From Hawksworthiomyces lignivorus (taxonomy: Eukaryota > Ascomycota > Sordariomycetes > Ophiostomatales > Ophiostomataceae): 64,000 nt of DNA. How positions within the stretch are numbered: the first letter of the stretch is position 1; the number at the start of each line of letters is the position of its first letter. Position numbers and translations under genes: made by a program. A model generated the notes under the pieces. The model did not search any database. It had not been told where the DNA came from and saw nothing but the letters and a program-made list of their open reading frames with translations. The stretch spans positions 124,001-188,000 of the forward strand of contig NTMA01000053.1 in NCBI GenBank assembly GCA_002917075.1, read 5' to 3'. Below are positions 32,056 through 43,952 of the stretch, piece by piece.

Positions 32056-35000
32056 TCACGCCTCTCCTGGCATTAGATAGATGGTTATCGTCATAGCAAG
32101 TGTCACCATCAGGGTCTCCGCTGACAGGAAAAAAGACGACATCGTAAATCCGCCAGAAATATCGCGTTGAACAAAAGAATAAATCAATGCTATTGAGAGA
32201 CTCACAACAAGGAACATGATCGTTAGCACGATGAATGCATACCAATTTGGGCCTTCAACAATATGCACACCCCACCCAATCACGGGATGTCCGTTGTTGG
32301 GATATTGAAGAGTCTGTTTCAGCTTCTTAGGCGTGCGGTTGGTCCAGAATTTGTCAAGATGGTGTCCAGGCTCGAAGAGGACATGTAGGTACGGATAACG
32401 GAGGACAGGGTTGTGCACATCTGCTGGGCAAGGTTCGTAGTGGTAATTCTTATTGTCTACCTCTTCTCGTGGTGGAAGGCAAGGGAATTCCAGGATTTCG
32501 GGAGTGATGTCCATCTTGACAGGAAGGAGCTCAAACTAGCGAAACTTGCATTAGTATATAGTCGAGCAAGTCTTCTAGTTTTACTACACATACCCTGACA
32601 AAATTTGCAGATTTGGGAATGTAGAAGATGCTATCCTCGACCCACCAGACCAGCCACCCGAGCTTCAGGCGTTGAAGAACCCGAATGATAAATTTTTGAC
32701 TGTTGTCCCAGAATCGATCACCCCACAGCACTAATTTTCGGAAGATCAAGGGGGAGTCCGGGTGGAAGGTGCGGAGACAGTTTCGCCGCAGGTGTGTGTA
32801 TGCCCGACGAATATCTTGGAATAGGATCTGGTCGTCTTGCCCTTGAATGAGCGGAAGCTGCTCTAATTGAACGAGTCGACGTCCGTTGACACAAAGAAGC
32901 AAGAAGCTATCGGGATCTTGGGTTACCAGTCCTGGAAATGATATGACTGAGTTGGTGCTTCGAGTAGCGGTAGGACTAGTTGAATCGGCATTTGATGGCG
33001 GCGTTAACATTGTGCCAGATACCGTGCCGCTGCCTCGTGCAGAGCTTGCGCTCATTAACCTATCCGAAGTTAGGGTAGTGGGATTGGGACTTTCCGCCGT
33101 ACGGGAGTTCGCCGCAATTGCAGCTGCACATCTGAGCTCCTGTTCGAGATGTGTTGCTCCTCCATCATAAACCTCCTGGATATCTGAATACATGGCTTTG
33201 CCGCATCCCTATTCATAATTCGAGCCGGAGTTAGCCAATTATCGTCACTTTCATGCCTATGGCTTTATGCTTACGCATATCCACGTTATCCGTTTATAAC
33301 CGTCTTGAAGTCTGGGCCTGGATATATTGAAGAGCATGTTCGTTAGTACGGAAGCAGTACTCTTTGGAAGAAAGACCTGAATAGGCTGAAGTATCGATGT
33401 GAGTAAAGCTTCTGTGTTTGAAATCCGGCGGTGGACACCTTGAGAGGGTGTCTTGGCGGACGCCTCCTCTCCTCTCTCTAGAACTGGACTTTCCGGACCG
33501 ACACTGGTTAATATGAAGAGCCGAAACCTGCGTCGAAGTTTTATAAACGCTCCAGAGTCTAAGATGAAGTCCTTTAGCTGGTTAAGCTTTGGTAAGCCTT
33601 TGTAATCACCACTCTCGCTCTCATCAGACTCATAGGCTTCCCAAATATCCTTGCCCTGCAAGGTGGAAACATCAGGTCCGAGTGGCTTATTCGTCGATGA
33701 GCTAGGTTCATGTTCGCGTAAGTATTGTTCGAGCATTTCTTGTCTTTGCTCTTCTCGCTGCAAGACCTCATTCATCTGCTCGACTTTCTCAGCTCTTCTA
33801 GGATCCATTGCTGACAGCAATCTCTGCGAGATAATTCGTGCTCGGTGCTTGACAAGTTTCGCCACGACCTGCTTCATAGCGTCGGTCGCTTCCTCGCGCA
33901 AGTCTTGGGCAAAGTCTCGAAGCAAACGGCTGCAGTTTCTTTCAAGTTTCTCCGACGTCACTTTCTCTAGTCCTGCAATGACAAGGGATTTGACATCTTT
34001 ATCACTTAGCAGAATGCGAACCAGTTCTTCAGTTACCTCCGGCACTTCTATCGGGGAGGTGGTGGACGAAAGCGTTGTGCCCAAAGTCAAGCTTGGGGCG
34101 TCATCTGTCGACGCGAGGGACGCAACGTCAGATTCCATATCCTTTTGATCCAGTTGATGCTGTGCTGTCATGAGATCTCCGACGGTTGAGATAAAAAAGG
34201 AATTGCCAGCCAATTTAATATCCTCATAAATGTGATGTCGCTCGATGACTGTGGTATGACCGACGCTAGAGAGGATGCCTATGCACTGGTGGATGGCATC
34301 CTTCGCCTCTTGTAGTTGTGTGAGGTCAGTCAACGTGTCGTTGGTTAGAGGAGCCGCAGATTCCATAGCCTCTATCTGTTTATTAAACTCGGCCTCATAG
34401 CTGTGCAGCTGGAATATAAAGGGAGATATAGAGCCTTTCGTCGCATCCAGCCCAGATCTGATATTATCTGCAGAAGATCTGTCGGAAAAGTGTGACGGCT
34501 CGTTGGGCACTGCTTTTAACATCTGGATCTGCGCAGAGAGTTGGGCAGTCATCTTGAGTCCCTGCTGTGTGTATGTCTTCTCGTCTATCGCCGCCTGCCG
34601 TTCGGTACTGATCTTGTCAGAACTCTGAACATTCCCGAGAGACAAGTCTTGGGTTATTTGATCCAGTTTTTGCAGGCGCTCTCTCAGGTCTTCGGTCGTA
34701 TCCGAAATCAAATCCTTATAATCTTCAAGAACTCGAGGAGTTACAGTAGCTCTCCGACTATGAGGGAAATCAATTAGTTATAAAGAAGAAAATAACACAA
34801 ATTTAGGAAAGTACTAGCATAAGGGATATATACATATTTACACTTGCAAGAGCAATGCTTATCGTAGACTTGTAGCTAGCTAGTATGTCTGTAAAGTCGG
34901 TAATGTCTCCTTGCAAATACTTCTGGGTGATCCAGTCTTGGGTACTCGTCTGCGAGTCCGTGGAGTGCTTTACATAGCGGGCAATAAGCTGCCTATACTC

Positions 35001-35249
35001 CTGGCAAGCCTTGCCGCAACGGTGCAAAGGACCTTTGAGAACGTCGAAGTCTGTATCTGGATAGTTGGTGATAGTTTCAAGCAGCGACTGTAGTACAGTC
35101 GTGAGATCCCCGAGCTCGTCCTTTAGCGCACGTGCCTTTTTGTCTCTGCTCCTGAAGTCGCGGACTGTGGTGTAGAGGTTCACACTAGCCGAAAGGGCAA
35201 ACGTCACCAATGCAACGACGCCAGATGATATGCTGAGCGGGTCTGCCAT
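32056..35249 (-). CDS. Helo-like N-terminal domain protein with coiled coils and two C-terminal membrane segments
   Basis: Four exons (35249-34834, 34757-33275, 33208-32594, 32535-32056) give 997 residues without interruption. Residues 1-140 (MADPLSISSGVVALVTFALS onward) match the 'fungal N-terminal domain of STAND proteins', a Helo-like helical bundle linked to membrane-damaging effectors. There is no NACHT or NB-ARC module; residues 140-630 are helical, charged and coiled-coil prone. A CGCGKAM motif formed at the second splice junction opens a second conserved module (about 630-838). The C-terminal module (FPCLPPREEVD, VGWG-like IGWGVHIVEGPNW) ends in two hydrophobic helices near 939-962 and 969-991. 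This composite family is recurrent in filamentous fungi to my knowledge but functionally uncharacterised. The start at MADPLS is chosen over an ATG eight codons upstream by family resemblance. Confidence 0.82.
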
Positions 35250-35588
35250 TGTTTGAAGGCAAACTTCTAGCATTAGCTAGGAAACAACGGATGTGCTTAT
35301 GAATGAAAAACGTTTAAAGTGTAAAAAAAGACGGAAAGCAAGTATTCGAGTGTATGAGGGCGTGGGAACGTCCTATAGCGAGCAGTGGGGGGGGGGGAAA
35401 GTAATAAAGGAGCGGCGTTAAAGCGATGAGTGCAATGAATAGGAGGCAGCGGGAAGGAAACAGGCGGCGCGAGGATCCTTGCAAGACGACTGCACGAAGG
35501 AAAAGAAGGAGTGGGAGATAGCGGAGACAGAGTCTAAAGAGAAGAGTCAAAGCGCTAAGAGACGGTGGAAAAGAAGAGCTGCATTTAT
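35250..35588. other. Presumed promoter of the Helo-like gene
   Basis: About 340 bp; contains a run of G residues near 35386-35397 and purine-rich sequence. No gene. Confidence 0.5.
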
Positions 35589-36282
35589 GAGAATTGCTAT
35601 TCGTACTGGAATTTTTTAAGCGCCCGTACTGTAAATATTGTCGCATCTGGCCGAAATTTCAGCCAATCAAGTTATATAACATTTATAGAAGTGGATTCCC
35701 ACAACTCTACACGTACCTTTTTTCTTGCGAAATCTGGAGAATATCTACAGACCCGCCTGCCCTACTGTTTGATTTTATCTACTTCCAATAATTTGAACAC
35801 TTGCAGCGGCTAGTAGGCAAATTAGGTGAGTTTTCGTCTCACTGTGGTAGTGTCTGTTGAGGCCTGTAAAGTACCAATAAACTCTCGTCTCACGAGCATG
35901 AGAATCTCTAAAAGAGATGGACCGGCGGGATGCAGAGACGACGCAGGACAAGAGGCCGATAGAGGCAGCAGTAACGTACTAGAGAATACGGGAGATAACG
36001 CAGTAGACCCCGCAGGAGATATCGCAGAAGACACCGCAGTAGATACCGCAAGAGGCACTACAAGAGGCACTACAAGAGGTACCGCAAGAGACTGTATTTA
36101 ACATATAGTGGAAGGCCCCATTACATGACTAGGCTGAGATGAAGAGGAGTAGGATGATAATTTAAATGGAAAATCTATAATTGATTGGTTGAACTTTGTG
36201 GGCGGAGGCGACAATATTTACAGTACGGGGCGCTAAAAAAAAAATTACAGTACGAATACGAGTACTCCGTAGCGATTCTCAT
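35589..36282. repeat. Inverted-repeat element (~0.7 kb, fold-back/MITE-like)
   Basis: Arms of roughly 105 bp at 35589-35697 and 36174-36282 are reverse complements with some divergence. Both share CCGTACTGTAAATATTGTCG exactly, a preceding T/A-run next to AGCGCCC, and the inner block CCAATCAA. The 480-bp interior carries a short-unit repeat (35961-36097) and no transposase. Exact ends and a target duplication could not be fixed by eye. Confidence 0.6.
35961..36097 (+). repeat. Degenerate 15-bp minisatellite
   Basis: About nine units around CGCAGTAGATAC / GGCACTACAAGA. One frame reads as pentapeptide-like units (AVD, AED, ARGTT, RGTT). It lies inside the inverted-repeat element. Coding use is doubtful. 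Confidence 0.6.
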
Positions 36283-36793
36283 TTTGTTGCGGGGCCACTC
36301 ACGTGACCCCACAGGGCTGTCAGCGCAGTTGTGGAGAATGCATTGTCTTATTGAATCAGCCCAACTTAGTGCTGTTGGATTACCACTAGGCCACATGTAT
36401 CAGTACAAAAAGGATCAATCCTCCTGTACTACTAGTATAGTGACATATATGCTCAACAAGTGCCCTACGCCTAATTGCCTCACTATTTATCTATATGAAT
36501 ATTGGTGCCTGAGGCCTTAAGAATACTGTAACCTGATTGGTCAGAATCTGTAGCCTATGCACTCGCTGACACACCCCCCCAGGTAATCGTAAACGACCTC
36601 ACTAAAGCCCTCTCTACACAAGACCACGCGAGATTTATTAATCTAATTGACTTACACGATATTCGGGAGAGGTTAAATATTACACCACTTACCGAAACAA
36701 TATATAAATTAATCAAACTTATAAGATTTATGTTCAATAAAAACTAAGCGTCGTGTATCAATATATACAAATGAAGACACTGAGAGAGAAGAG
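36283..36793. other. Repeat-derived spacer
   Basis: About 510 bp. It begins TGTTGCGGGGCCACTCACGT, and a similar block (TGTTGCGGGCCCCTCACGTG) recurs at 37271, suggesting relics of one repeat family. A C-run occurs near 36575. No gene. Confidence 0.45.
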
Positions 36794-36905
36794 TGTTCTA
36801 TGTAGTCTTACAATTTCAAACAAACGGTAACGACTGAATCGTTACCGTAAACTATCTAAACTATCTAGGTAGTAAACGTGGCTTCATATATAAGCTGACT
36901 TCATA
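36794..36905 (+). repeat. LTR-like sequence, plus orientation (left edge of the transposon island)
   Basis: Starts TGTTCT, contains the near-palindrome CGGTAACGACTGAATCGTTA and a TATATAAG box about 95 bp further on. A related sequence lies in reverse orientation at the right edge of the island (49622 downwards). The 3' boundary is not defined; 36905 marks the end of clear similarity. Confidence 0.55.
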
Positions 36906-37619
36906 TGACTTCATATACAAACTTCATTCTGCTTCATACCACAAACTTCATTCCCATATGAAGTTTGTTTACTCGCATATTCTTTTACTGGATCCTTATG
37001 TTTCTGCCGTTCCTTACCGCCCTTCAGATGGTCGCGACATCAGGTCTCTTTGTTGGCCTGATTCGTAACACTGGATCGGCACAAGGCAGAGGATGCACTA
37101 AAGGACAAAGGAGCATACCCCAGCAGCGAGAAGGCGTACGGAATAAGTGATTCACGGGGTTAAAAGGGGCCCGAATAGGCCTCCTAAGCGCTGGCGAGCA
37201 GTGATTGAGTCTCTAATAAGGCATACATCTCACTGAGGGCCTCCGTGAGCTGGGGGGTTGTGTTGGAGCATGAATAGGTGTTGCGGGCCCCTCACGTGAC
37301 CCAGCAGAGCTCTTTTAGCCCAGGCAGTGGCCCAGTATGGCTCAGGTAGTCCAATAGACTCACACACCTTTTTCGCCCCTGCCACAGGTCATGCGCCCTC
37401 CCGCGCTCAACGCAGCGCTCTTTCATCAATATTGACATCGTCAGAACGTTCTGGGAGACTGTTACTTCCCATATTTCAGCTTTTTTGCGTTTATTTCATC
37501 GTTTTCGTGATTTTGTGCGATTTTTTTTCTGATTTCTCTGTCGAAATCGTGAAAATTTTGTTGTAAACGGTGGTCTGGAATGTTTCAGACAGAAATCATC
37601 ACCGAATCCATCACAAAAC
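36906..37619. other. Possible remainder of LTR and leader of the Copia element
   Basis: About 710 bp. Includes repeated GACTTCATAT/CAAACTTCATTC motifs near 36899-36965 and the CACGTGAC block at 37285. No protein-coding region recognised. Confidence 0.4.
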
Positions 37620-40600
37620 GTCTCATTTTCATTAAATTTATTGATTAGTATAGTTGGTTGACCTTTATTATGGTTAGTCTTGAGTATGTGATCTTTGTTG
37701 GTCTATAGATCAAGTTCATTAATCTTACAAAGACCAATTTTCAGATTTGGTATGAAGTCTTAGTTGTTATTTTTATAGATCGTCAACTTTTACATTTTAT
37801 AGAAAATGACGTGTCTAATTCTCTACTCGTTCAAGATCTTGACGACAATTCCATCTCAGAGTCTCTTGTTGTCGTACATTAGTGGTAAACGGCTTGATCG
37901 TTTATTCGAGTCGTAATACTCAATTCAATTACTAAAATGGAAGATCGTTTACTTTCTTACGACTTTTTTGTTATGAAATAAAACCCGAGAACTTTTTATA
38001 CGACAATTTGTTTTGTCTTTGACAATGTTAGTCAGGTCGTCTTAGACGACGTCTTTTAAAAATTTTGTACGTTAAAACTATCTTTTTTCACTTTATCAAT
38101 TATGTATATTACCAAATTTCAATAATTCGTTACAAAACTGGATCCAACCGATTACGTGTAAACGAATGTTTGTAAGTGTTCCGTGTTGTTTCGTGAGTTT
38201 CATAAATTGAACCTTATAATCGTGGATTAATTTAAACGTTAATTGAAACTATGACAACTTGAATACGTTGTTCTTGTACGAGAACTTTTTGAACGGTTTC
38301 GTTTTACTATAATATCTTTAACGTTCTTGAATAAAGATTTATTTAAACCTTTATAATCCAAAACCAAGTCATTAAAAGATAAATCAAAAGTGGAATAATA
38401 ATAATACTTTGTCAAAAGACATTTAAATAAACTTATTTGTTCGAAATATTAATGTCAATATCTAGTCGAGGAATGGGTCCTTTGTCTTGGTTACAAGTTT
38501 TGTCATAAAGAAAACGAAATATCGTGTTTTTAGAAATACCTTCATTTTCGAAATAACTTTAGAAAGAATAATTAGACCAATCAGAGTGATGACTAATCTT
38601 CTCAGAACAAAGTAGTCGTCAACGTTCAGGTAGATCGTATCTCTTCCGACATTTTTGACGTAGTCTTCTCTTTTGTTAGTCTGACAACCTCGAATCAATT
38701 AGTCCAAGTCACCAAAGACTCTATTGTGTTTGATTCTAACAGTTTTCAACATCATTTCAATGATTTACGTTAATTCTCGAGTCTGTAACAATTATCACAA
38801 CTCATTGTTACAGACGTCTCCAATGATACCATTTGTACGACTAAGTAATCTGATATAGTCTCTTTTACGATATTTAACAACAAAAGTGTTACGAATATTA
38901 TTATACTCTTAGATGTCTTATACAACCCACGAACTCCGGTTAATCTGGTGTCTACAGGTTTCTTGCGAGACAAAGGTGTTCACGTTGATTTTTTTTCAAA
39001 CACGTTAATTTTGAAAGATAAGATTGAACTTATCGTTCTTTTTTGACAAAAGTAGGTGTCCTTCTTTTGTGATCTCAAACCTATTACTCTCTCTTCTCTC
39101 TCCATGGCCGTATTAGACTACGATATTATATACAAAAGACTTATGTACGTCTCGTTAAGTGTGGTTATTAAGACTTGTAAAAAGGTAAGTATTTAGTTTT
39201 AGGTAAATCACAGTAATAAACATCATTGTAAAGTATATCAAGTCGTCAAATCGATTGAGATTATCAATCGTATATCGAATTAGTCTATTCAGACTTTAGA
39301 CTAATTGATTAAAGTAGACGTAATAATCTATTAATCAAGTCATATAGAATTTCGATATATTATTCATTATATCGATTAATATTCTAGATACTAATAAGTT
39401 TAATTTGTCAAATCAAAGAACAAGATATTCGACTATCTAAAACGTTTTATTGTTCATTTCGAACGTCAGATAGAATTGTCAATATAAGTCTTTGGTCTCG
39501 ACGAAGACACAGAGTTTGAACAATTTGTCAAAATCTTTACGAAGTCGAAACTCAAAACATTTGTTCATGAACTGGGTATTCGCATCTTGTCAACAACTCC
39601 TCACTCTCTCTGGATGAATGGACGTTCTGAACGTGTCGGCCGTACCTTGATAGACAAATCTCGTATTAGACTCTACGAATTTCGTCTTTCGTTTATTCTT
39701 TGACTATTTGTTATAAAAACCGTTGTCATGATATCAAATTTGTTGTCGACTACGACTAATTCGAATAATGAATTCTCTCATAAACGTTTCTTTGGTGTCT
39801 TGAGACTTTTGGACGAAACAAAAACTCTATATTTGAAACATTTACGAGTATATGGTTGTACTACTTACGTTTATTTGAAGAAGGTTTATTGTAAGAATTT
39901 AGATAAATTCGAACTTCGGACAATTGTCGGTAGGTTGATCGGATACGACGGTTATCATAGTCGTATCTTTTGGGTCTATTTCTCTGATACTCAAGAAATC
40001 GTTCGTGTGTCTTTCGTACGTTTTCATGAGGATTTGGAACCAATTTCGACTATCGAGGAAGAAACACTGAATGACGAAGCCAATTTTCAAGAACAGGAGG
40101 TTCCGACGACGTAGTGACAAACTATCGTCAGATAGGTCGGATTACAGTCTTCCGGACACCTTAGGACTAACCCCACAACTCCGCAACCCTTCGGGGTAGC
40201 ACAACAAGGAATCGGTCTTATTCCGATGGACCTAGATTTAGAGACCGACTCTCGTTATGTGATACCAGAACGAGAGAGCCCTCGTCAATAGATGTCTACT
40301 CCCTAACCGACTCTTCTTAAATCGACGTCTCTGACTCAAATTTTACCGATTTCTCGTATTAATTTGTCCTCATCGAGTTCTTTCTCGTCGATTGAATATT
40401 TTCTTGTCGAGGACGAATTACAGGCTCCCGAGACACCTCTACAGACACACGTCTATCCCAATACCAAATCCGATAACCCACTCTCTTTTTCCGAATCGAC
40501 CGTTTTTCTCTCTTCTATCACATCGTTCTCATCGACGTCGGAATCATCGGTTTTGGTCAAATATATTATAAAGTAGACGTGGGAGAATTTTGATACCGAG

Positions 40601-41530
40601 GAAGAGGAGGACTTTGGAGTTCCGTCACCTCTTTGGAATAAGACTATAAATGTATAGACATCGTCAACAAAGAAGAAACGAGTTACTCGTACAAAAGTCA
40701 TTGATCTTCATACCAATACCAGACGCGATTATCGTCAGTTAGTTAGTTTGATACTATCTTATGAACCATTATCGTCTAATAAACGTACTTCTATTGATAT
40801 AAGATTTATTCAGTTGTTATTGGAAGAATGACAACATTGTCTTGTCAATATTGATTTCGACGACGATTCGTTTGAAGATATCATACAAAAGATTCAAAAC
40901 TGTACTCTTTGTCTCTTTGTCTTGAAAGCCAAATTAATGGTGGAATCTTCGTTATTTGTTTCCAAAAATTACAACGAAGTGGTCAAGTCTAAAGACTACA
41001 TCACGAAGTGGTTGTCAACTATAAAAACACAATATGACAACCTCGTCTCTATGGACGTGTGAGAGTTGGTTGACAAACCCGACGGAGCCCAAGTTCTCCC
41101 TAACAGTTGGGTCTTCACATAGAAAGGAGACTCCCCAAAGACTAGATGAATTGTCTACGACAATAGAGAAAACCAAGACGATTGGTCCGTTGTTAATACC
41201 TTTATAATTATTATCTCTTTCACTGTTCTCAAAGTCTTTCTGGCCATTGTTGTGGTCTATGACCTAGAACTGGAACAATTTGACTTTACGGTCGTCTTTC
41301 TTAATATTACTCTCTCTCCTGGAGTCGACATCTACGTCACCCAACCGTTTGGTTTCTTTGACGACACCAAAAAGGTTTGTAAACTGAATAGGACCTTATA
41401 CGACTTGACTCGAAGTCTTCGTTGGTGGTTTGACATCATTACACCTAAGTTGAAAGGATTTGACTTTCGAGTTTTTAACTTAGAATTATGTCTTTTTAAG
41501 AACGATATTACTGGTATCTGTTAAACCTGA
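37620..41530 (+). mobile_element. Degenerate Ty1/Copia-type retrotransposon (gag-int-rt relics)
   Basis: Translated fragments on the plus strand follow Copia order. Near 37720-37790 a gag-like LTKTNFQIWYEVL. Near 39500-39700 the integrase core end (LSTTPHSLWMNGRSERVGRT). At 39810-40060 the post-integrase region HLRVYGCTTYVYLKK and VGRLIGYDGYHSRIFWVYF. At 41252-41524 the reverse transcriptase piece VVFLNITLSPGVDIYVTQPF and VCKLNRTLYDLTRS. Frames are broken by many stops and the DNA is very AT-rich. A YVDD active site and RNase H were not found. A matching 3' LTR was not recognised. Confidence 0.75.
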
Positions 41531-41873
41531 CACGGTATTACTACGGTGGATTCTTGGACCTACTGTTTACATAAGCATCACTGTTATATAGGTTGAATTT
41601 TTCTGAGCAGGAGGGTATAACTTACTAATTAGTAGGTTAGGATCTGGCTTAGTTATGATCTAAAATAGTATAGAATGATTGGAAGGCTTGACTATCCTCG
41701 ACGTCTGTCTACCCTCGACGTCTGTCTACCCTCGACGTCTGTCTACCCTCGACGTCTGTTTATCCTCGAGGGTGCTTTGGTGTAGACCGTTGGGCTGACA
41801 GGGGGTATTGCCATAGTGGTGAGTCGATTTTTGACTTTTCCCATACTAAAATAGTTTTGTGGAAAAATCATTT
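41531..41873. other. Junction between Copia and Gypsy relics
   Basis: Holds the 17-bp tandem repeat (41693-41772) and a purine tract ACAGGGGGTATT near 41798-41809. No gene. Confidence 0.5.
41693..41772 (+). repeat. 17-bp tandem repeat, about 4.7 copies
   Basis: The unit TACCCTCGACGTCTGTC repeats head to tail, the first and last copies carrying TATCCTCG instead of TACCCTCG. Inner copies are identical. Confidence 0.85.
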
Positions 41874-42129
41874 TGTTATGGGACAACCACAGGGCCGAGC
41901 AGCCAAAGAGCACGTGATGAAGCACGAGAGGGACAAGTGCGGGGACCGCGAGCAGTGGCCGCGAGCCCCCTACGAAACTGTCATAAAAAGCGCTCGAGTC
42001 GCCTGGAGACCCTAATTGAAACTTGGAACCTTAAGGTTCAGTCTTGTGAATAATCTCTCAGTTAGCCTCTGTTAAGAATCTACCTCTATTCTCTGTGCTT
42101 TCTCACCTAATTCACCGTACTCCCTAACA
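41874..42129 (+). repeat. 5' LTR of the Gypsy element (256 bp)
   Basis: Runs from TGTTATGGGACAACC to CTCCCTAACA (TG...CA). It differs from the 3' LTR at about eight sites, all transitions, mostly G here and A in the 3' copy. Confidence 0.92.
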
Positions 42130-42171
42130 ATTCTGAACCTTCTGCCCCCGAATTACCTGAGAAAACCAACG

Positions 42172-43430
42172 AACATGACAGACACGCGTAGAGCGCCTCG
42201 TGGAACCACGAGGGATACAAAGACGATGGAGACTCGACAAGTGGTCGAAGACGAGTCGTCGAGACAATAGTCGGAAGAGGTAAACCTTGTCGAATCAATC
42301 TCGACAATAGAATCGTCAATGGACCTCGCGCGAATCGATTCGTAATTAATCGATTTACAATTAGAAGAGGCTCGCGAACAATATAACTAATTACAAAAAC
42401 TGAACGACTTACGCCAAAAAGCCCGTCGACTCGAAAAAACTATACAACAACAAGATTCATCGAAGAGATCGAACGATCAGACAAATACGAGAAACCGATT
42501 TGAGAGACCAACCCGTAACAGACGCGACCGAACATCGAGACACAACCGACACGCCCGAAACTCTTCTTCTCCGGAAACAAAAGACGTGTTTATCGACCCA
42601 CCGAACAAGTTTCTAAAGACATTTACATTTTAGGAACACGATAACTGGATTTTATCGATGAGACTAATGTTCGAAACGGCCTCGATTCGATACCGTCGCG
42701 ACCGTGTAAAAATCATAAAAACATTGACAAATATGAACATTCGATATAAACAACGATAGAATCAATTTATTCGGAGCCAACCCAACGAGTCGGAGAAGAA
42801 ACACGTTAAGAACGATTGAAAATCGTTCGAAGAATGGACCACCTCTCTATCGTCGGAAGTCGGTAACGTTACGTTAACGACTACAACGAAATACCTTAAG
42901 ACTCGACAACTAATCGACTAAAGTCCGATTGACTTTAACATCTATCTAAACACTTTAGAAACGAAAATCGTAGAATTACCTAAACAATTTCGTAAAGACG
43001 TGTTCTACTTAAACCTACACCAAGACCTAAAACTTACAGTGGTTACGTATAACATCACCGACTCGACCTCGAAACGCGACATACTCGATCGAACGAAACG
43101 TATCTAAAAGAAAACCCAATCGCAGAAACGGAAACGAAGTCGGTACGACGAAGAACAAAAAGACAAAAAACGAATATAGTCTAACGACTCGAAAAACAGA
43201 CGACTCAGAGACGATAAAGACCCGAAACGAGACGATTCGACGGTCCCTTACCGTCCCCGAAGAGATGATCGACTCGAGAGATCGGGGTATAACCGATAAC
43301 AAGGAGGATTAGGGAGAACTCCATCTTCGAGATCTCCGTCAGACTCGGTCGACATAGAGAAGAACCGTTACTTCAAGTGTCATAAGTCAAAACATCACTT
43401 AAGAAATTGTCCGAACTCAACAGTTGTCCA
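42172..43430 (+). pseudogene. Gypsy gag relic
   Basis: Starts with MTDTRRAPRGTTRDTKTMET and continues, with stops, through charged helical sequence (EEAREQYN, RQKARRLEKTIQQQ). A nucleocapsid knuckle relic KCHKSKHHLRNCP lies near 43362-43410 with a likely lost first cysteine. Numerous stops prevent expression. Confidence 0.65.
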
Positions 43431-43952
43431 AAATGTCACGAAATCAAAAAACGAATAATACCCAAAGAGAACCCCGACTCTATGGTACGAATATACTTAA
43501 AAGTGAAAACCCGATTAAACACTACGATCACGATTCACGATTAATACGATATCGAGACAACCGGAGACTTAGACACCGACGTAGAGACGGATCTAATAAG
43601 AATTCAATATGTACGAATATGGGTTTTACAAAAGTCAGATAAGAGTTTTTTCTCTTTCGAAACAGTCAACGACGAAGGGATCCTCACATATAAAGTATGA
43701 AAAGTCCCTATCACTTTGGTCGACTCTAAAGGGACTCGACGCCGTGTCGTACGAGAGTGTATCGTAATTGATCGATCTGAAGGATCAGACGTAAGTTTCG
43801 TAATACTTTCACAAGTTACGATCAAGGACTTGTAATTGTACTTGGTATCTTGGAGGAATTAGTGATAATTCGAAGTGTCTTAAACCAAAATCGAGGTTGT
43901 ATCAACTACGAGATTCTTTCGAAAAACCAAAAATACGACGAAAATATACGTT

